Source: Atopobiaceae bacterium
Lineage (GTDB): Bacteria; Actinomycetota; Coriobacteriia; Coriobacteriales; Atopobiaceae
Direction of reading: 5' to 3'
Assembly: GCA_017533825.1 (NCBI GenBank)
Contig: JAFWIE010000031.1
Location: forward strand, 1-64,000
Length of the DNA: 64,000 nucleotides
Position 1 is the stretch's first letter. Every line of letters begins with the position of its first letter. Of the stretch, positions 26,141 to 33,711 are shown piece after piece. Below the pieces are notes generated by a model that had not been told where the DNA came from, did no database searches, and worked only from the letters and a program-made list of their open reading frames with translations. Position numbers and translations under genes: made by a program.

Positions 26141-26928
26141 GTCTCAGCAGCCTTTGGCGAAGGCTTCGCTCGCGCTCTCGCACCGTTCGTCTGGACACCA
26201 AATTTGGCACCGCCTCGATCTACGAGACCAAATGGGGCGGTCGACCCATACGCATCCTGAGCATCGCGGGCACCATGCAATCCGCGACCTATCTCGATGC
26301 CGGTTGGTGCGACCTCCCCTTCCCTTATTTGCAGCTCTATGATCGTCTCTTCGAGATCAGGCCGCACGCACACGACTTGCTCATGCTCGGCGGAGGCGGA
26401 TACGCCTACCCCAAGCATGTGATTGCGCATCATCCCGAGGCACGCATCGACGTAGTGGAGATTGACCCCTCAATCACGCGCATTGCGTACGAGCGCTTCT
26501 TCCTCGATCGCCTCATGCACAAATGGGACACGCAGAGATCCGGACGCCTTGGCATCTATCACGCGCACGCGCTCGACTACCTGGAAGCATGTCGCCGGAA
26601 GGGTAAGCGCTACCATGCCATCCTCAACGACTGCTTTGCCGCAGGCGCGGCCGACCTTGCCCTTGCAGCCCCGGATGCACTCGCAACCATAGGAGCCTGC
26701 CTTACGACAGACGGCCTCTACCTCGTCAACATCATCACCGCGATCGAAGGTGACGATGCGGCGCCTCTTCAGCGGCTCGTCGCAAACCTCTCTGACGTCT
26801 TCGGCTTCATCTGTGCGATTCCATGTGGCCGTGAGCCTCTCGACGAGTACGACAACGTCATCGTCGTCGCATCCCAGCAGCCACTGAGCATCGACGGCTC
26901 CCTCGTCCTCTACGAGGCAATCGGCTGA
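26137..26928 (+). CDS. spermidine-synthase-like SAM-binding protein
   Basis: A 263-residue protein with the Rossmann core of polyamine aminopropyltransferases and related methyltransferases: LMLGGGGYAYPKHV (nucleotide loop), VVEIDPSITRIA (acidic end of beta-2) and NDCFAAGAADLAL replacing the usual D-hydrophobic-D active loop. The catalytic Asp pair is not clearly conserved, so true spermidine synthesis is doubtful. The GTG start overlaps the preceding stop. The next gene's ATG overlaps this stop (TGATG). Confidence 0.75.
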   Translation: MSLSSLWRRLRSRSRTVRLDTKFGTASIYETKWGGRPIRILSIAGTMQSATYLDAGWCDLPFPYLQLYDRLFEIRPHAHDLLMLGGGGYAYPKHVIAHHPEARIDVVEIDPSITRIAYERFFLDRLMHKWDTQRSGRLGIYHAHALDYLEACRRKGKRYHAILNDCFAAGAADLALAAPDALATIGACLTTDGLYLVNIITAIEGDDAAPLQRLVANLSDVFGFICAIPCGREPLDEYDNVIVVASQQPLSIDGSLVLYEAIG

Positions 26929-27443
26929 TGGCAGAGGGAGACAAGGGCGTCAACATGGCGGTCGCATCACTTGGTTCCACCCTCTTACCCTTCATTGCGT
27001 GCATCGGGGCTGCAATCGTACTTCACGTCACGGGCATCGGCTGCCCCATCAAGTTCGTCACGGGCGTCTCGTGCCCCGGATGCGGGATGACACGCGCATG
27101 GCTGAGCGCACTTGGCGGCCGACTCGACCTCGCGCTCGCCTACCATCCCCTCTTCTGGGTCCTCCCCCTGGTCTTCCTGCTTGTGGCATTGCGCGACCGC
27201 ATGCCGCAGAGAGGGTTTGTCGTAGCCTCGTTATGCATTGCGGCAGCCCTTCTCGTCGTCTGGGCCCTTCGTCTCGCACTGCATGACGAGCCAAACGTGC
27301 TATTCTCAGGTTTGCTCTCGGAGGATGTCGTCTCCATCGACGTTCCCCGATGGTTTCCGCTTGTTCACTCGCTCGTCACCTCGACGCGCGATTCAATAGG
27401 AGGTGGCCATGTATTGCCCCCATTGTGGCACTCATCTTCCTGA
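26928..27443 (+). CDS. DUF2752 membrane protein
   Basis: A 171-residue membrane protein with the family motif CPGCGMTRAWLSALGGRLDLALAYHPLFWVLPL and about three hydrophobic segments. DUF2752 proteins have no established function. The start at 26928 overlaps the previous stop; the ATG at 26955 behind AAGGGCG is an alternative. Its end overlaps the next gene by 35 bases. Confidence 0.78.
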   Translation: MAEGDKGVNMAVASLGSTLLPFIACIGAAIVLHVTGIGCPIKFVTGVSCPGCGMTRAWLSALGGRLDLALAYHPLFWVLPLVFLLVALRDRMPQRGFVVASLCIAAALLVVWALRLALHDEPNVLFSGLLSEDVVSIDVPRWFPLVHSLVTSTRDSIGGGHVLPPLWHSSS

Positions 27444-28080
27444 CGGGACGTTATTCTGCACCGAATGCGGCATGCGCATGCAGCCCGCATCGCACACAGA
27501 CGCCTGGCAGGACAATGCCGCAGCACCACAAGGCTCGACGAGCTCCTGGTCGGCTACGGACTACGCCCAACCTCCGCATGAGGAGTGGCGGGCGCCTCAG
27601 CCGGGGCCTGCTGCTCCCGGCGGCCCCACTGTGCCCGACCCGACGGCCGCACCTGTCTCTGCCCAAGGTCCGCTCAATCCCAAACGCGACATCGTAGCGT
27701 ATGTGCTGCTCAACATCGTCACCTGCGGCATCTACAGCGCCTGGACCGTTTACACCATGGCACAAGACGCGAACGTTCTGTGCGAGGGCGACAACGAGGA
27801 GACGCCCGGACTTCTCATCTTCATCCTGCTCAACATAGTGACCTGCGGCATCTACTCCTACTACTGGTTATACAAGCTGGCCAACCGTCTTCAGGCAAAC
27901 GGTCCACGTTACGGGATTACCATCTACCAAGGCGGTTCAGACGTGCTACTGTGGCTCATTCTGGGCATCTTCACGTGCGGCATCTGCGCGTATATTGCCA
28001 TAAACATCATCTTCAAGAATATGAACGAGCTGAGCGCAGCGTACAACTTCGAGCATGGATACGTTTGGGAGCAGCAGTGA
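27409..28080 (+). CDS. zinc-ribbon membrane protein with DUF4234 repeats
   Basis: A 223-residue protein with an N-terminal zinc ribbon (YCPHCGTHLPDGTLFCTECG), a Pro/Ala linker, and a membrane part containing two DUF4234-like units (VAYVLLNIVTCGIYSAW and FILLNIVTCGIYSYYWLYKLANRL) plus a third hydrophobic pair. The start ATG is 5 bases after AGGAGG (27398-27403); the GTG two codons upstream overlaps that site. It overlaps DUF2752 upstream and GNAT downstream (GTGA). Function unknown. Confidence 0.8.
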   Translation: MYCPHCGTHLPDGTLFCTECGMRMQPASHTDAWQDNAAAPQGSTSSWSATDYAQPPHEEWRAPQPGPAAPGGPTVPDPTAAPVSAQGPLNPKRDIVAYVLLNIVTCGIYSAWTVYTMAQDANVLCEGDNEETPGLLIFILLNIVTCGIYSYYWLYKLANRLQANGPRYGITIYQGGSDVLLWLILGIFTCGICAYIAINIIFKNMNELSAAYNFEHGYVWEQQ

Positions 28081-28556
28081 TACTTCGACGCGCCACCAGA
28101 CAAGACCTCCCCGGGATCGACGAGCTCCTCTCGCAGGTGCTCGACGTACATCATGCCGGGCGACCCGATCTCTTCAAGGCGAACGCACGCAAGTACACGG
28201 ATGATGAGCTGCTACAGATCCTCGCTGATGACGAGCGGCCCATCTTTGTGGCCGTGGAGCCTGATGCCATGCCGGGCGAGATTCTCGGCTATGCCTTCTG
28301 CATGCATCAACACCATCCGAACGACAACATCCTCACCGACGTTCACACCCTCTACATCGACGACCTCTGCGTCGACGAGGCGGCGCGCGGCAAGCACGTG
28401 GGCACGAAGCTCTACGAGTACGTGCTGGACTACGCACGCAGCAGGGGCTTCTACAACGTGACCCTCAACGTATGGGCATGCAATGAGTCGGCCCATCGCT
28501 TCTATGAACACCTTGGCCTTACGCCGCAGAAGTACGGCATGGAACAAATCCTCTAG
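28077..28556 (+). CDS. GNAT-family N-acetyltransferase
   Basis: A 159-residue acetyl-CoA-dependent acetyltransferase. The GNAT core is visible as IDDLCVDEAARGKHVGTKLYEYVLDYARSRG (motif A, the pyrophosphate loop) and NVTLNVWACNESAHRFYEHLGLTPQKYGME (motif B). The substrate is unknown. The GTG start overlaps the preceding stop by four bases, closing the five-gene overlapping run that began at 25580. Confidence 0.88.
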   Translation: MILRRATRQDLPGIDELLSQVLDVHHAGRPDLFKANARKYTDDELLQILADDERPIFVAVEPDAMPGEILGYAFCMHQHHPNDNILTDVHTLYIDDLCVDEAARGKHVGTKLYEYVLDYARSRGFYNVTLNVWACNESAHRFYEHLGLTPQKYGMEQIL

Positions 28557-28579
28557 CTCGCGACCGAAAGGAACCACAC

Positions 28580-29989
28580 GTGGCATCAACGCAACCCAAA
28601 CACCTCGCTCCCAACTCGCGTCCACGCAAGCATCCCATCCTCTTCATCCTCATCGGCGTCATCGTAGTGGCGGGGCTGGTAGTGGGCGAGTACTACGCGC
28701 GCCCGTATCTCTCCAGCTTCTATCAGCAGCTCCAGAACAACTCACAGGCAACCAACGCGCAGCAGGGCACCTCTGCCACCGATGCCACGGCCACATCCGC
28801 GACCGATTCCACGGCAACGCAGACGGATGAGCAGGCGACCGCCGACGGCGAGACGGCCGAGGCCGAGACACCGGAGCCCGTGCCCGCGCAGCCCGTGAAG
28901 ATCGAGGCTATGATGATTGGCGACATCCTGATGCACGACGCACTCGTGCAGAGCGGTGCTCAGGATGACGGTAGCTACAACTACGACTTCCTCTATGAGC
29001 ACATCCGCCCCTACATCGATGCGGCCGATGTGCGCATCCTCAACCAAGAGACCGTCATGGGATACCCGGAGAACGGATTCTCCATGACAAACGGTGCCAT
29101 GGGCCCCATCATGAACTCCCCCACCGCGCTGGCGGACTCCGAGGCACGCTTCGGCTTCAATCTCATCCTCAACGCGCACAACCATGTATATGACCAAGGC
29201 TACGAAGGCCTCGCACACGAGATGGACTATTGGAAGGCGAACTACCCCACCATCCCCATCATCGGCGTCAACAACCCCAATCATGCTCCAGGCGATGAGT
29301 CCCAGAACTATGTGGACAACGTCTATGTATATGAGAAGGACGGCTTCAAGATCGCCTTCCTCAACCACACCTACGACACCAACGAGCACCCCAACTACGA
29401 GACCGACGGGAAGTTCTGCTCGTACATGACGGAAGAGAAAGTTCGCGCCGACGTCCAGAAGGCACGCGACTTGGGCGTAGACCTCATCGTCGCCTGTCCC
29501 CACTGGGGCGTGCAGTACACCACCGAGCCTTCCGACGAGGAGTGGACCTTCTCGAAGCTCTACACCGAGCTGGGCGTTGACCTCATCTTTGGCTGCCACC
29601 CACACATTCTGCAGCACGTGGAGATGCTGCGCAACGCAACGGGCCACAAGACCGTCTGCTACTACTCCCTCGGCAACTACGTGGCGAGCCTGATGAGCCC
29701 CGAGTGCCTCATCGGCGGCGTCGCGCGTGCCACCTTCGTCAAGGAGCCGGACGGCACCGCCCGCGTAGAGGCCGCCAGCCTCGTACCTACCGTCATCTGC
29801 AACACGTACGGGCCCAACATGACGGCATTCCCCATCCTCGACTACACCTGGGACATCGCCTCCATCAACAGCAGCGGCATGACGCCCGACGGCGCGCAGG
29901 CGTTCTGCTCCGAGGTCTTTGGCGCGGGATACGACCAGACCACCGGCGTCTACACGCTCAACATGGCAGACGAAGGCCGCCTGGTGTAG
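28580..29989 (+). CDS. CapA/PgsA-family membrane-anchored metallophosphatase-fold protein
   Basis: A 469-residue protein anchored by one N-terminal membrane segment (about 19-41) with a Thr/Ala/Glu-rich stalk to about residue 105. The external domain is the PGA_cap fold of calcineurin-like enzymes: MMIGDILMHDAL, LNQETVMG, LNAHNHVYDQG, PHWGVQY and GCHPHILQ supply metal ligands. Relatives (CapA, PgsA) take part in poly-gamma-glutamate capsule export, but no capB or capC is present, so the substrate is uncertain. The GTG start has AAAGGA 7 bases upstream. Confidence 0.88.
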   Translation: MASTQPKHLAPNSRPRKHPILFILIGVIVVAGLVVGEYYARPYLSSFYQQLQNNSQATNAQQGTSATDATATSATDSTATQTDEQATADGETAEAETPEPVPAQPVKIEAMMIGDILMHDALVQSGAQDDGSYNYDFLYEHIRPYIDAADVRILNQETVMGYPENGFSMTNGAMGPIMNSPTALADSEARFGFNLILNAHNHVYDQGYEGLAHEMDYWKANYPTIPIIGVNNPNHAPGDESQNYVDNVYVYEKDGFKIAFLNHTYDTNEHPNYETDGKFCSYMTEEKVRADVQKARDLGVDLIVACPHWGVQYTTEPSDEEWTFSKLYTELGVDLIFGCHPHILQHVEMLRNATGHKTVCYYSLGNYVASLMSPECLIGGVARATFVKEPDGTARVEAASLVPTVICNTYGPNMTAFPILDYTWDIASINSSGMTPDGAQAFCSEVFGAGYDQTTGVYTLNMADEGRLV

Positions 29990-30024
29990 AAGACGCGTAG
30001 CGAGCAGCAGGACGTATAGCGAGC

Positions 30025-30069
30025 GGGACGGGCCATGCCACCTACTAGGGGACATGGCCCGCCCCTTTT
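30025..30069 (+). terminator. intrinsic terminator of capA-like gene
   Basis: Stem GGGACGGGCCATG (30025-30037) pairs with CATGGCCCGCCCC (30053-30065) with one mismatch, followed by TTTT. Confidence 0.82.
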
Positions 30070-30160
30070 CCATCTGTGCCATCCCGTGTTCCCTCGTCAC
30101 GTTTGCCACGCATCCGCGAAGGTGTCTGAACACTGCACATCCCGGCATACTGCGAAGGCC

Positions 30161-30198
30161 GAAGGCGCCCCGACGAAAGCTTCCGTCGGGGCGCCTTC
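30161..30198. terminator. 15-bp perfect hairpin after pit
   Basis: A perfect 15-bp stem (30161-30175 with 30184-30198) lies 22 bases beyond the pit stop on the minus strand; the T-run is only two bases. It is a likely terminator. Confidence 0.7.
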
Positions 30199-30220
30199 TC
30201 ACTTGGCTCTGGAATCGCTG

Positions 30221-31216
30221 CTAGATAAAGAACTCTATGATGAACGCAGAGACACCACCCAAGATCATGGTTGCCGGCAGTGTGGTGAACCACGCACGCA
30301 CAATGCTTGCCGCGACGCCCCAGCGCACGTGCTTTGCGCCGCCCTTGGACGTGCCTGCACCCATAATGGCCGTCGTCACGACCTGAGTGGTACTCACGGG
30401 CGCACCGAACGCCGTCATCGTCTCGATCGCGATGGCAGCAGAGGTCTCCGAGACGAATCCCACCACCGGTTCGAGCTTGGTGACACCGCCTCCGACGGTC
30501 TTCATGATGCGCTGTCCGCCAATGGAGGTCCCGAGCGCCATGGTGGCCGCGCAGAATAGCTTGACCCACAGCGGGATGCCCGAACCGGGCGCGAGCTCGT
30601 TGCTGGCGATAAGAGCCAGCGTGATGATGCCCATCGTCTTCTGGGCGTCGTTGTTGCCATGGCTGTAGGCCATGAACATCGAACTCGCGATTTGCGCCCT
30701 GTGGAAGAACCCGTTCGCATTCGCAGGCTTCCAGTTGGCAAAGAGCTCAAAGACGAGCCGCATGAACAAAAAGCCGAGGAGGAAGCCAATGAGGGGCGAG
30801 GTGAAGAGCGGGATGACGACCTTCTCCGCAACGCCTGCCCACATAATGTGCTCGATGCCGCCCGTAAACACGATCGTCGCCCCGATGAGGCTGCCGATGA
30901 GCGCGTGAGACGAGCTTGAGGGAATGCCCTGCCACCAGGTGAACAGATCCCAAATGATAGCGCCGAGCAACGCGGCAAGGATGACGTACAGCTCGAGCTG
31001 CACATTGACCAAGCCGGTTGCAATGGTCATCGCGACCTTCTCGCTCATGAGGGCGCCGATGAAGTTCATCGTCGCACTCATGAGGATGGCAACGCGCGGC
31101 GGCAGTGCACGCGTGTACACCGTCGTCGCGATCGCGTTTGCCGTGTCGTGAAAACCATTGATGAATTCAAAGGTAAACGCCGCGATAAGCACGGCGACAA
31201 GCAGATGGCTAAGCAT
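30221..31216 (-). CDS. pit: PiT-family inorganic phosphate transporter
   Basis: A 331-residue inner-membrane low-affinity phosphate carrier. Both inverted-repeat PiT signatures are intact: NGFHDTANAIATTVYT at the N-terminus and SHGNNDAQKTMGII in the middle, with GIPSSSSHALIGSLIG and GAPVSTTQVVTTAIMG. About ten hydrophobic segments are present. The ATG lies inside the 3' end of the DUF47 gene (8-base overlap), the usual pairing for this transporter. Confidence 0.95.
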   Translation of the reverse strand: MLSHLLVAVLIAAFTFEFINGFHDTANAIATTVYTRALPPRVAILMSATMNFIGALMSEKVAMTIATGLVNVQLELYVILAALLGAIIWDLFTWWQGIPSSSSHALIGSLIGATIVFTGGIEHIMWAGVAEKVVIPLFTSPLIGFLLGFLFMRLVFELFANWKPANANGFFHRAQIASSMFMAYSHGNNDAQKTMGIITLALIASNELAPGSGIPLWVKLFCAATMALGTSIGGQRIMKTVGGGVTKLEPVVGFVSETSAAIAIETMTAFGAPVSTTQVVTTAIMGAGTSKGGAKHVRWGVAASIVRAWFTTLPATMILGGVSAFIIEFFI

Positions 31217-31832
31217 TTTTCATTATCACGCCTTGGACGATGTCGCACGCATGCTCGCAGGCATTGAGCGCGAGCTCCATGCGATCGTACACACGCGACC
31301 ACTTCATGATCTCGAGCGTCGGTACGTCGCCACGGAAGAGATCGGCAAGCGCATTCTTGTATACGGCGTCGCCCTCATCCTCCGTCACATCCACGGCAAG
31401 TGCCAGCTCCATAACCGAATGGTCCTTCTTGAAGCTGGGCAAGCGGTCAAGAACCTCGGCAACCTGGTGGATAGCCTTAACGGTGATATCGGCCAGCGCA
31501 ATTGCCTCTGGGCGCATCTCCTCGATGGCAAACAGATCAAGTCTGCTCGCACCCGCCTCCATGTAGTCGACGACGTCATCAAGTCGCTTCGTAAGGACGC
31601 TGATGTCCTCGCGATCGAAGGGCGTGATGAAGGAGCTGCTGAGTTCCATGAATATCTTGCGTGCCTGCTCGTCGCACACGTTCTCGTATTCCTTCATGCT
31701 GGGCACGAGCACGCGCGAACTCGGGTACTCATGGAAGATGCGCTGGTACACCTCCCCCACCAGAACGAGTTTCTCTCCGTACTCTCTGAAGAGGCCGTAG
31801 AAGACGTCCTCTTTCCTTTTGACTCTACTCAT
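31209..31832 (-). CDS. DUF47/PhoU-like Pit accessory protein
   Basis: A 207-residue all-helical cytoplasmic protein of the DUF47 (PhoU-related) family: FYGLFREYGEKLVLVGEVYQ at the start, a Glu/Asp-rich central helix (FITPFDREDISVLTKRLDDVVDYMEA) and NACEHACDIVQGVIMKNA at the end. Such proteins regulate or couple to PiT transporters. It is first in the pit operon. GAGGTG lies 6 bases before the ATG. Confidence 0.93.
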   Translation of the reverse strand: MSRVKRKEDVFYGLFREYGEKLVLVGEVYQRIFHEYPSSRVLVPSMKEYENVCDEQARKIFMELSSSFITPFDREDISVLTKRLDDVVDYMEAGASRLDLFAIEEMRPEAIALADITVKAIHQVAEVLDRLPSFKKDHSVMELALAVDVTEDEGDAVYKNALADLFRGDVPTLEIMKWSRVYDRMELALNACEHACDIVQGVIMKNA

Positions 31833-31849
31833 AGGTCACCTCTTTCAAA

Positions 31850-31866
31850 CGTACCTCGATTGTACG
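31850..31866. promoter_or_regulatory. -10 box within an inverted repeat upstream of DUF47-pit
   Basis: CGTAC-N7-GTACG (31850-31866), extendable to AAACGTAC...GTACGTAAA with an extra base, encloses a minus-strand -10 box TACAAT (31859-31864). An operator placed on the -10 would fit phosphate- or metal-dependent repression of the operon. Confidence 0.45.
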
Positions 31867-31991
31867 TAAAACTGGCCCTTCATGTGCGGATGCGTCCATC
31901 GTCGTGTACGGTCGCTGCTTTACCGAATGTAACGAAACACCGATTGACAAATGATTTCCAGTGTGAATCCTTATCGCCGCGCGCACCTCGA

Positions 31992-32648
31992 TTAGCTGGC
32001 AAAACGCCAGTCTGCGGAATCACCGTACCGTACAAAAAGGGCTCCGTCCCGCTCGATCAGCTCGCAGGCAACCGAGCGCTTTCCATCCTCGCTGAATGCG
32101 ACCGACTCCTCTGGCCGCACGTCATCGAACTTCCCTGCATAGACGTCGCCCACGCGCAACTCCCTGCCCTCAGGGGTCACGACGATAGGATAAAGCTCGC
32201 ACAAAGGCTCTCGTGACTCGGCCCCGGCTGCCGCATCGGCCTCAGCTGCCTCTGACTTGGTAGCCTGCGGAGCGAGACCCTCTGCCTCCTCTGCGACCTC
32301 GACGGATGCGTCACCGGCAACGGCGGCGTCGGAAGAGGCGGCATCAACGGTCTCCTCTACGACGACCTCCTCCTGCGATACCTTTGTGGCCGTCGGCATC
32401 ATCGCGGAAGGCCGCAAGAGGATTGCCGCAGCAACGACGCAAGCCGCCAACGGAAGCAAGAACAGGCCAAATCGCAGGGCACTCCGCGAGTCAGGCTCTA
32501 CCGATTTACGCTTCTTCTCGGGAACTCGAGCGTCATCGCGGAGTCGAGCCAGAACTCGATCCGTCACCTCGGCGCTCGGCGACATCGCATCGTAGGCAGC
32601 CACGAGGCGTGCGCGCGTCTCCATCTCGCTTCGTTCACGCTCATCCAT
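31992..32648 (-). CDS. membrane anti-sigma factor-like protein
   Basis: A 218-residue single-span protein encoded directly after an ECF sigma gene. The cytoplasmic N-terminus (about 1-62, ERSEMETRARLVAAYDAMSPSAEVTDRVLARL) is helical, one membrane segment follows (about 66-85), then an acidic Ala/Glu/Val stalk and a small C-terminal extracytoplasmic domain. It lacks the zinc HxxxCxxC motif of ZAS anti-sigma factors, so the anti-sigma role rests on position and topology. The ATG is 2 bases after the sigma stop, and GGGAGG at the sigma 3' end serves as ribosome site. Confidence 0.72.
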   Translation of the reverse strand: MDERERSEMETRARLVAAYDAMSPSAEVTDRVLARLRDDARVPEKKRKSVEPDSRSALRFGLFLLPLAACVVAAAILLRPSAMMPTATKVSQEEVVVEETVDAASSDAAVAGDASVEVAEEAEGLAPQATKSEAAEADAAAGAESREPLCELYPIVVTPEGRELRVGDVYAGKFDDVRPEESVAFSEDGKRSVACELIERDGALFVRYGDSADWRFAS

Positions 32649-32650
32649 GG

Positions 32651-33118
32651 CTAAGAGCCTCCCAACGAGTCCTTGAGCAAGGCACGGGCCTTGCGCAGCC
32701 TGTTGCGCACCGTAGACGCCGGAATGCCCAGCATGTCTGCCACTTCCGCCGTCTTGTACCCCTCGTAATAGTACAGGTACACGCAATCCTTGTACTTCGG
32801 GGGAAGCTTCAGGACTGCGTCTATCGTCTCGTCGAGGTGATCAGTCGCACCGAGCGACGCGTCCAGACGTTCGCCCATGGAGACCACGCGCGTGCGCCGC
32901 GCGCTCTTGAGCTCGTCCTTGCAATGGTTTGACGCACAGACGATGAGCCACGCCTTCTCGTGCTCGGAGTCCGCGAACTCGCGCGGATGATTGAGGAGCT
33001 TAAGGAAGACGCTCTGCGCGGCATCCTCAGCATCCGACGCAGAGCCCAAGTATGAATAACACAGCCGATACACCGTGGCGAAGTGCCGACGGAACACCGC
33101 CTCCAAGTCGATGGCCAC
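32651..33118 (-). CDS. ECF-type RNA polymerase sigma factor
   Basis: A 155-residue ECF sigma factor. Region 2 contains RHFATVYRLCYSYLGSASDAEDAAQSVFLKLL and region 4 contains LPPKYKDCVYLYYYEGYKTAEVADMLGIPASTVRNRLRKARALLK. The GTG of VAIDLEAVF is preferred; an upstream in-frame TTG would overlap the YbjN-like gene. It sits between that gene (8 bases upstream) and the membrane anti-sigma-like gene (2 bases downstream), a standard membrane-stress signalling layout. Confidence 0.88.
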   Translation of the reverse strand: MAIDLEAVFRRHFATVYRLCYSYLGSASDAEDAAQSVFLKLLNHPREFADSEHEKAWLIVCASNHCKDELKSARRTRVVSMGERLDASLGATDHLDETIDAVLKLPPKYKDCVYLYYYEGYKTAEVADMLGIPASTVRNRLRKARALLKDSLGGS

Positions 33119-33126
33119 TATGTAAC

Positions 33127-33555
33127 TCAGCTGGCCCAAATTGCCTTCATGAAGGACCCGTAGGCTTCATCGGTGATGTTGAGCGTGCGGTTGAGCAGCT
33201 CATAGCAGGTATCACCCACCACGTTGGGTGCGAGCACCTGATCCCCACTCGCGACGATGTCGCTATCCTTGTCGAGGAAGAAGGTGAGCCAGCGATAGTT
33301 GACGTTAGCATCGTTGATGGCGCGCAGCGCCTGATCGGTCTTTCCCTCGGGCACATGCGCGATGACGCCAGTGCCGAAGTGCATCGTCTCACCGTCCGGA
33401 TCGAACCAGAAGAACACGTCGAGGTGATTCATGTTCTCCATGCTGTATCCAATGCGAACCGCGGGTTGGGCTGAGTTCTCCAACTCGGTGTATTTGATGT
33501 CGCGCTGATCGAGGGCTGTCTCGAACGCTATGAGATTGCCAGCTCCTGTAGCCAT
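33127..33555 (-). CDS. YbjN-domain protein
   Basis: A 142-residue cytoplasmic protein of the YbjN/secretion-chaperone-like fold (ALDQRDIKYTELENSAQPAVRIGYSMENMNHLDVFFWFDPDGE, then NDANVNYRWLTFFLDKDSDIVASGD). YbjN proteins have been tied to stress and motility regulation without a known biochemical activity. GAGGGGAG precedes the ATG. It is the first gene of the ECF sigma operon, and divergent from the von Willebrand lipoprotein gene, a possible regulon member. Confidence 0.75.
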   Translation of the reverse strand: MATGAGNLIAFETALDQRDIKYTELENSAQPAVRIGYSMENMNHLDVFFWFDPDGETMHFGTGVIAHVPEGKTDQALRAINDANVNYRWLTFFLDKDSDIVASGDQVLAPNVVGDTCYELLNRTLNITDEAYGSFMKAIWAS

Positions 33556-33711
33556 GGCCGCTCCCCTCTCGTGTGTTGTCGCCTTATCATAGCATGTTCG
33601 TCCGAACGGTCCCCGAATGCCGCCCGATTGTGCGCGACAATTTGCACCGCTGGCTCGTATTCTAGATGTTGTGACCAATGTGCGTATTGGCATCCTTCGA
33701 GAGGAGAGAAC

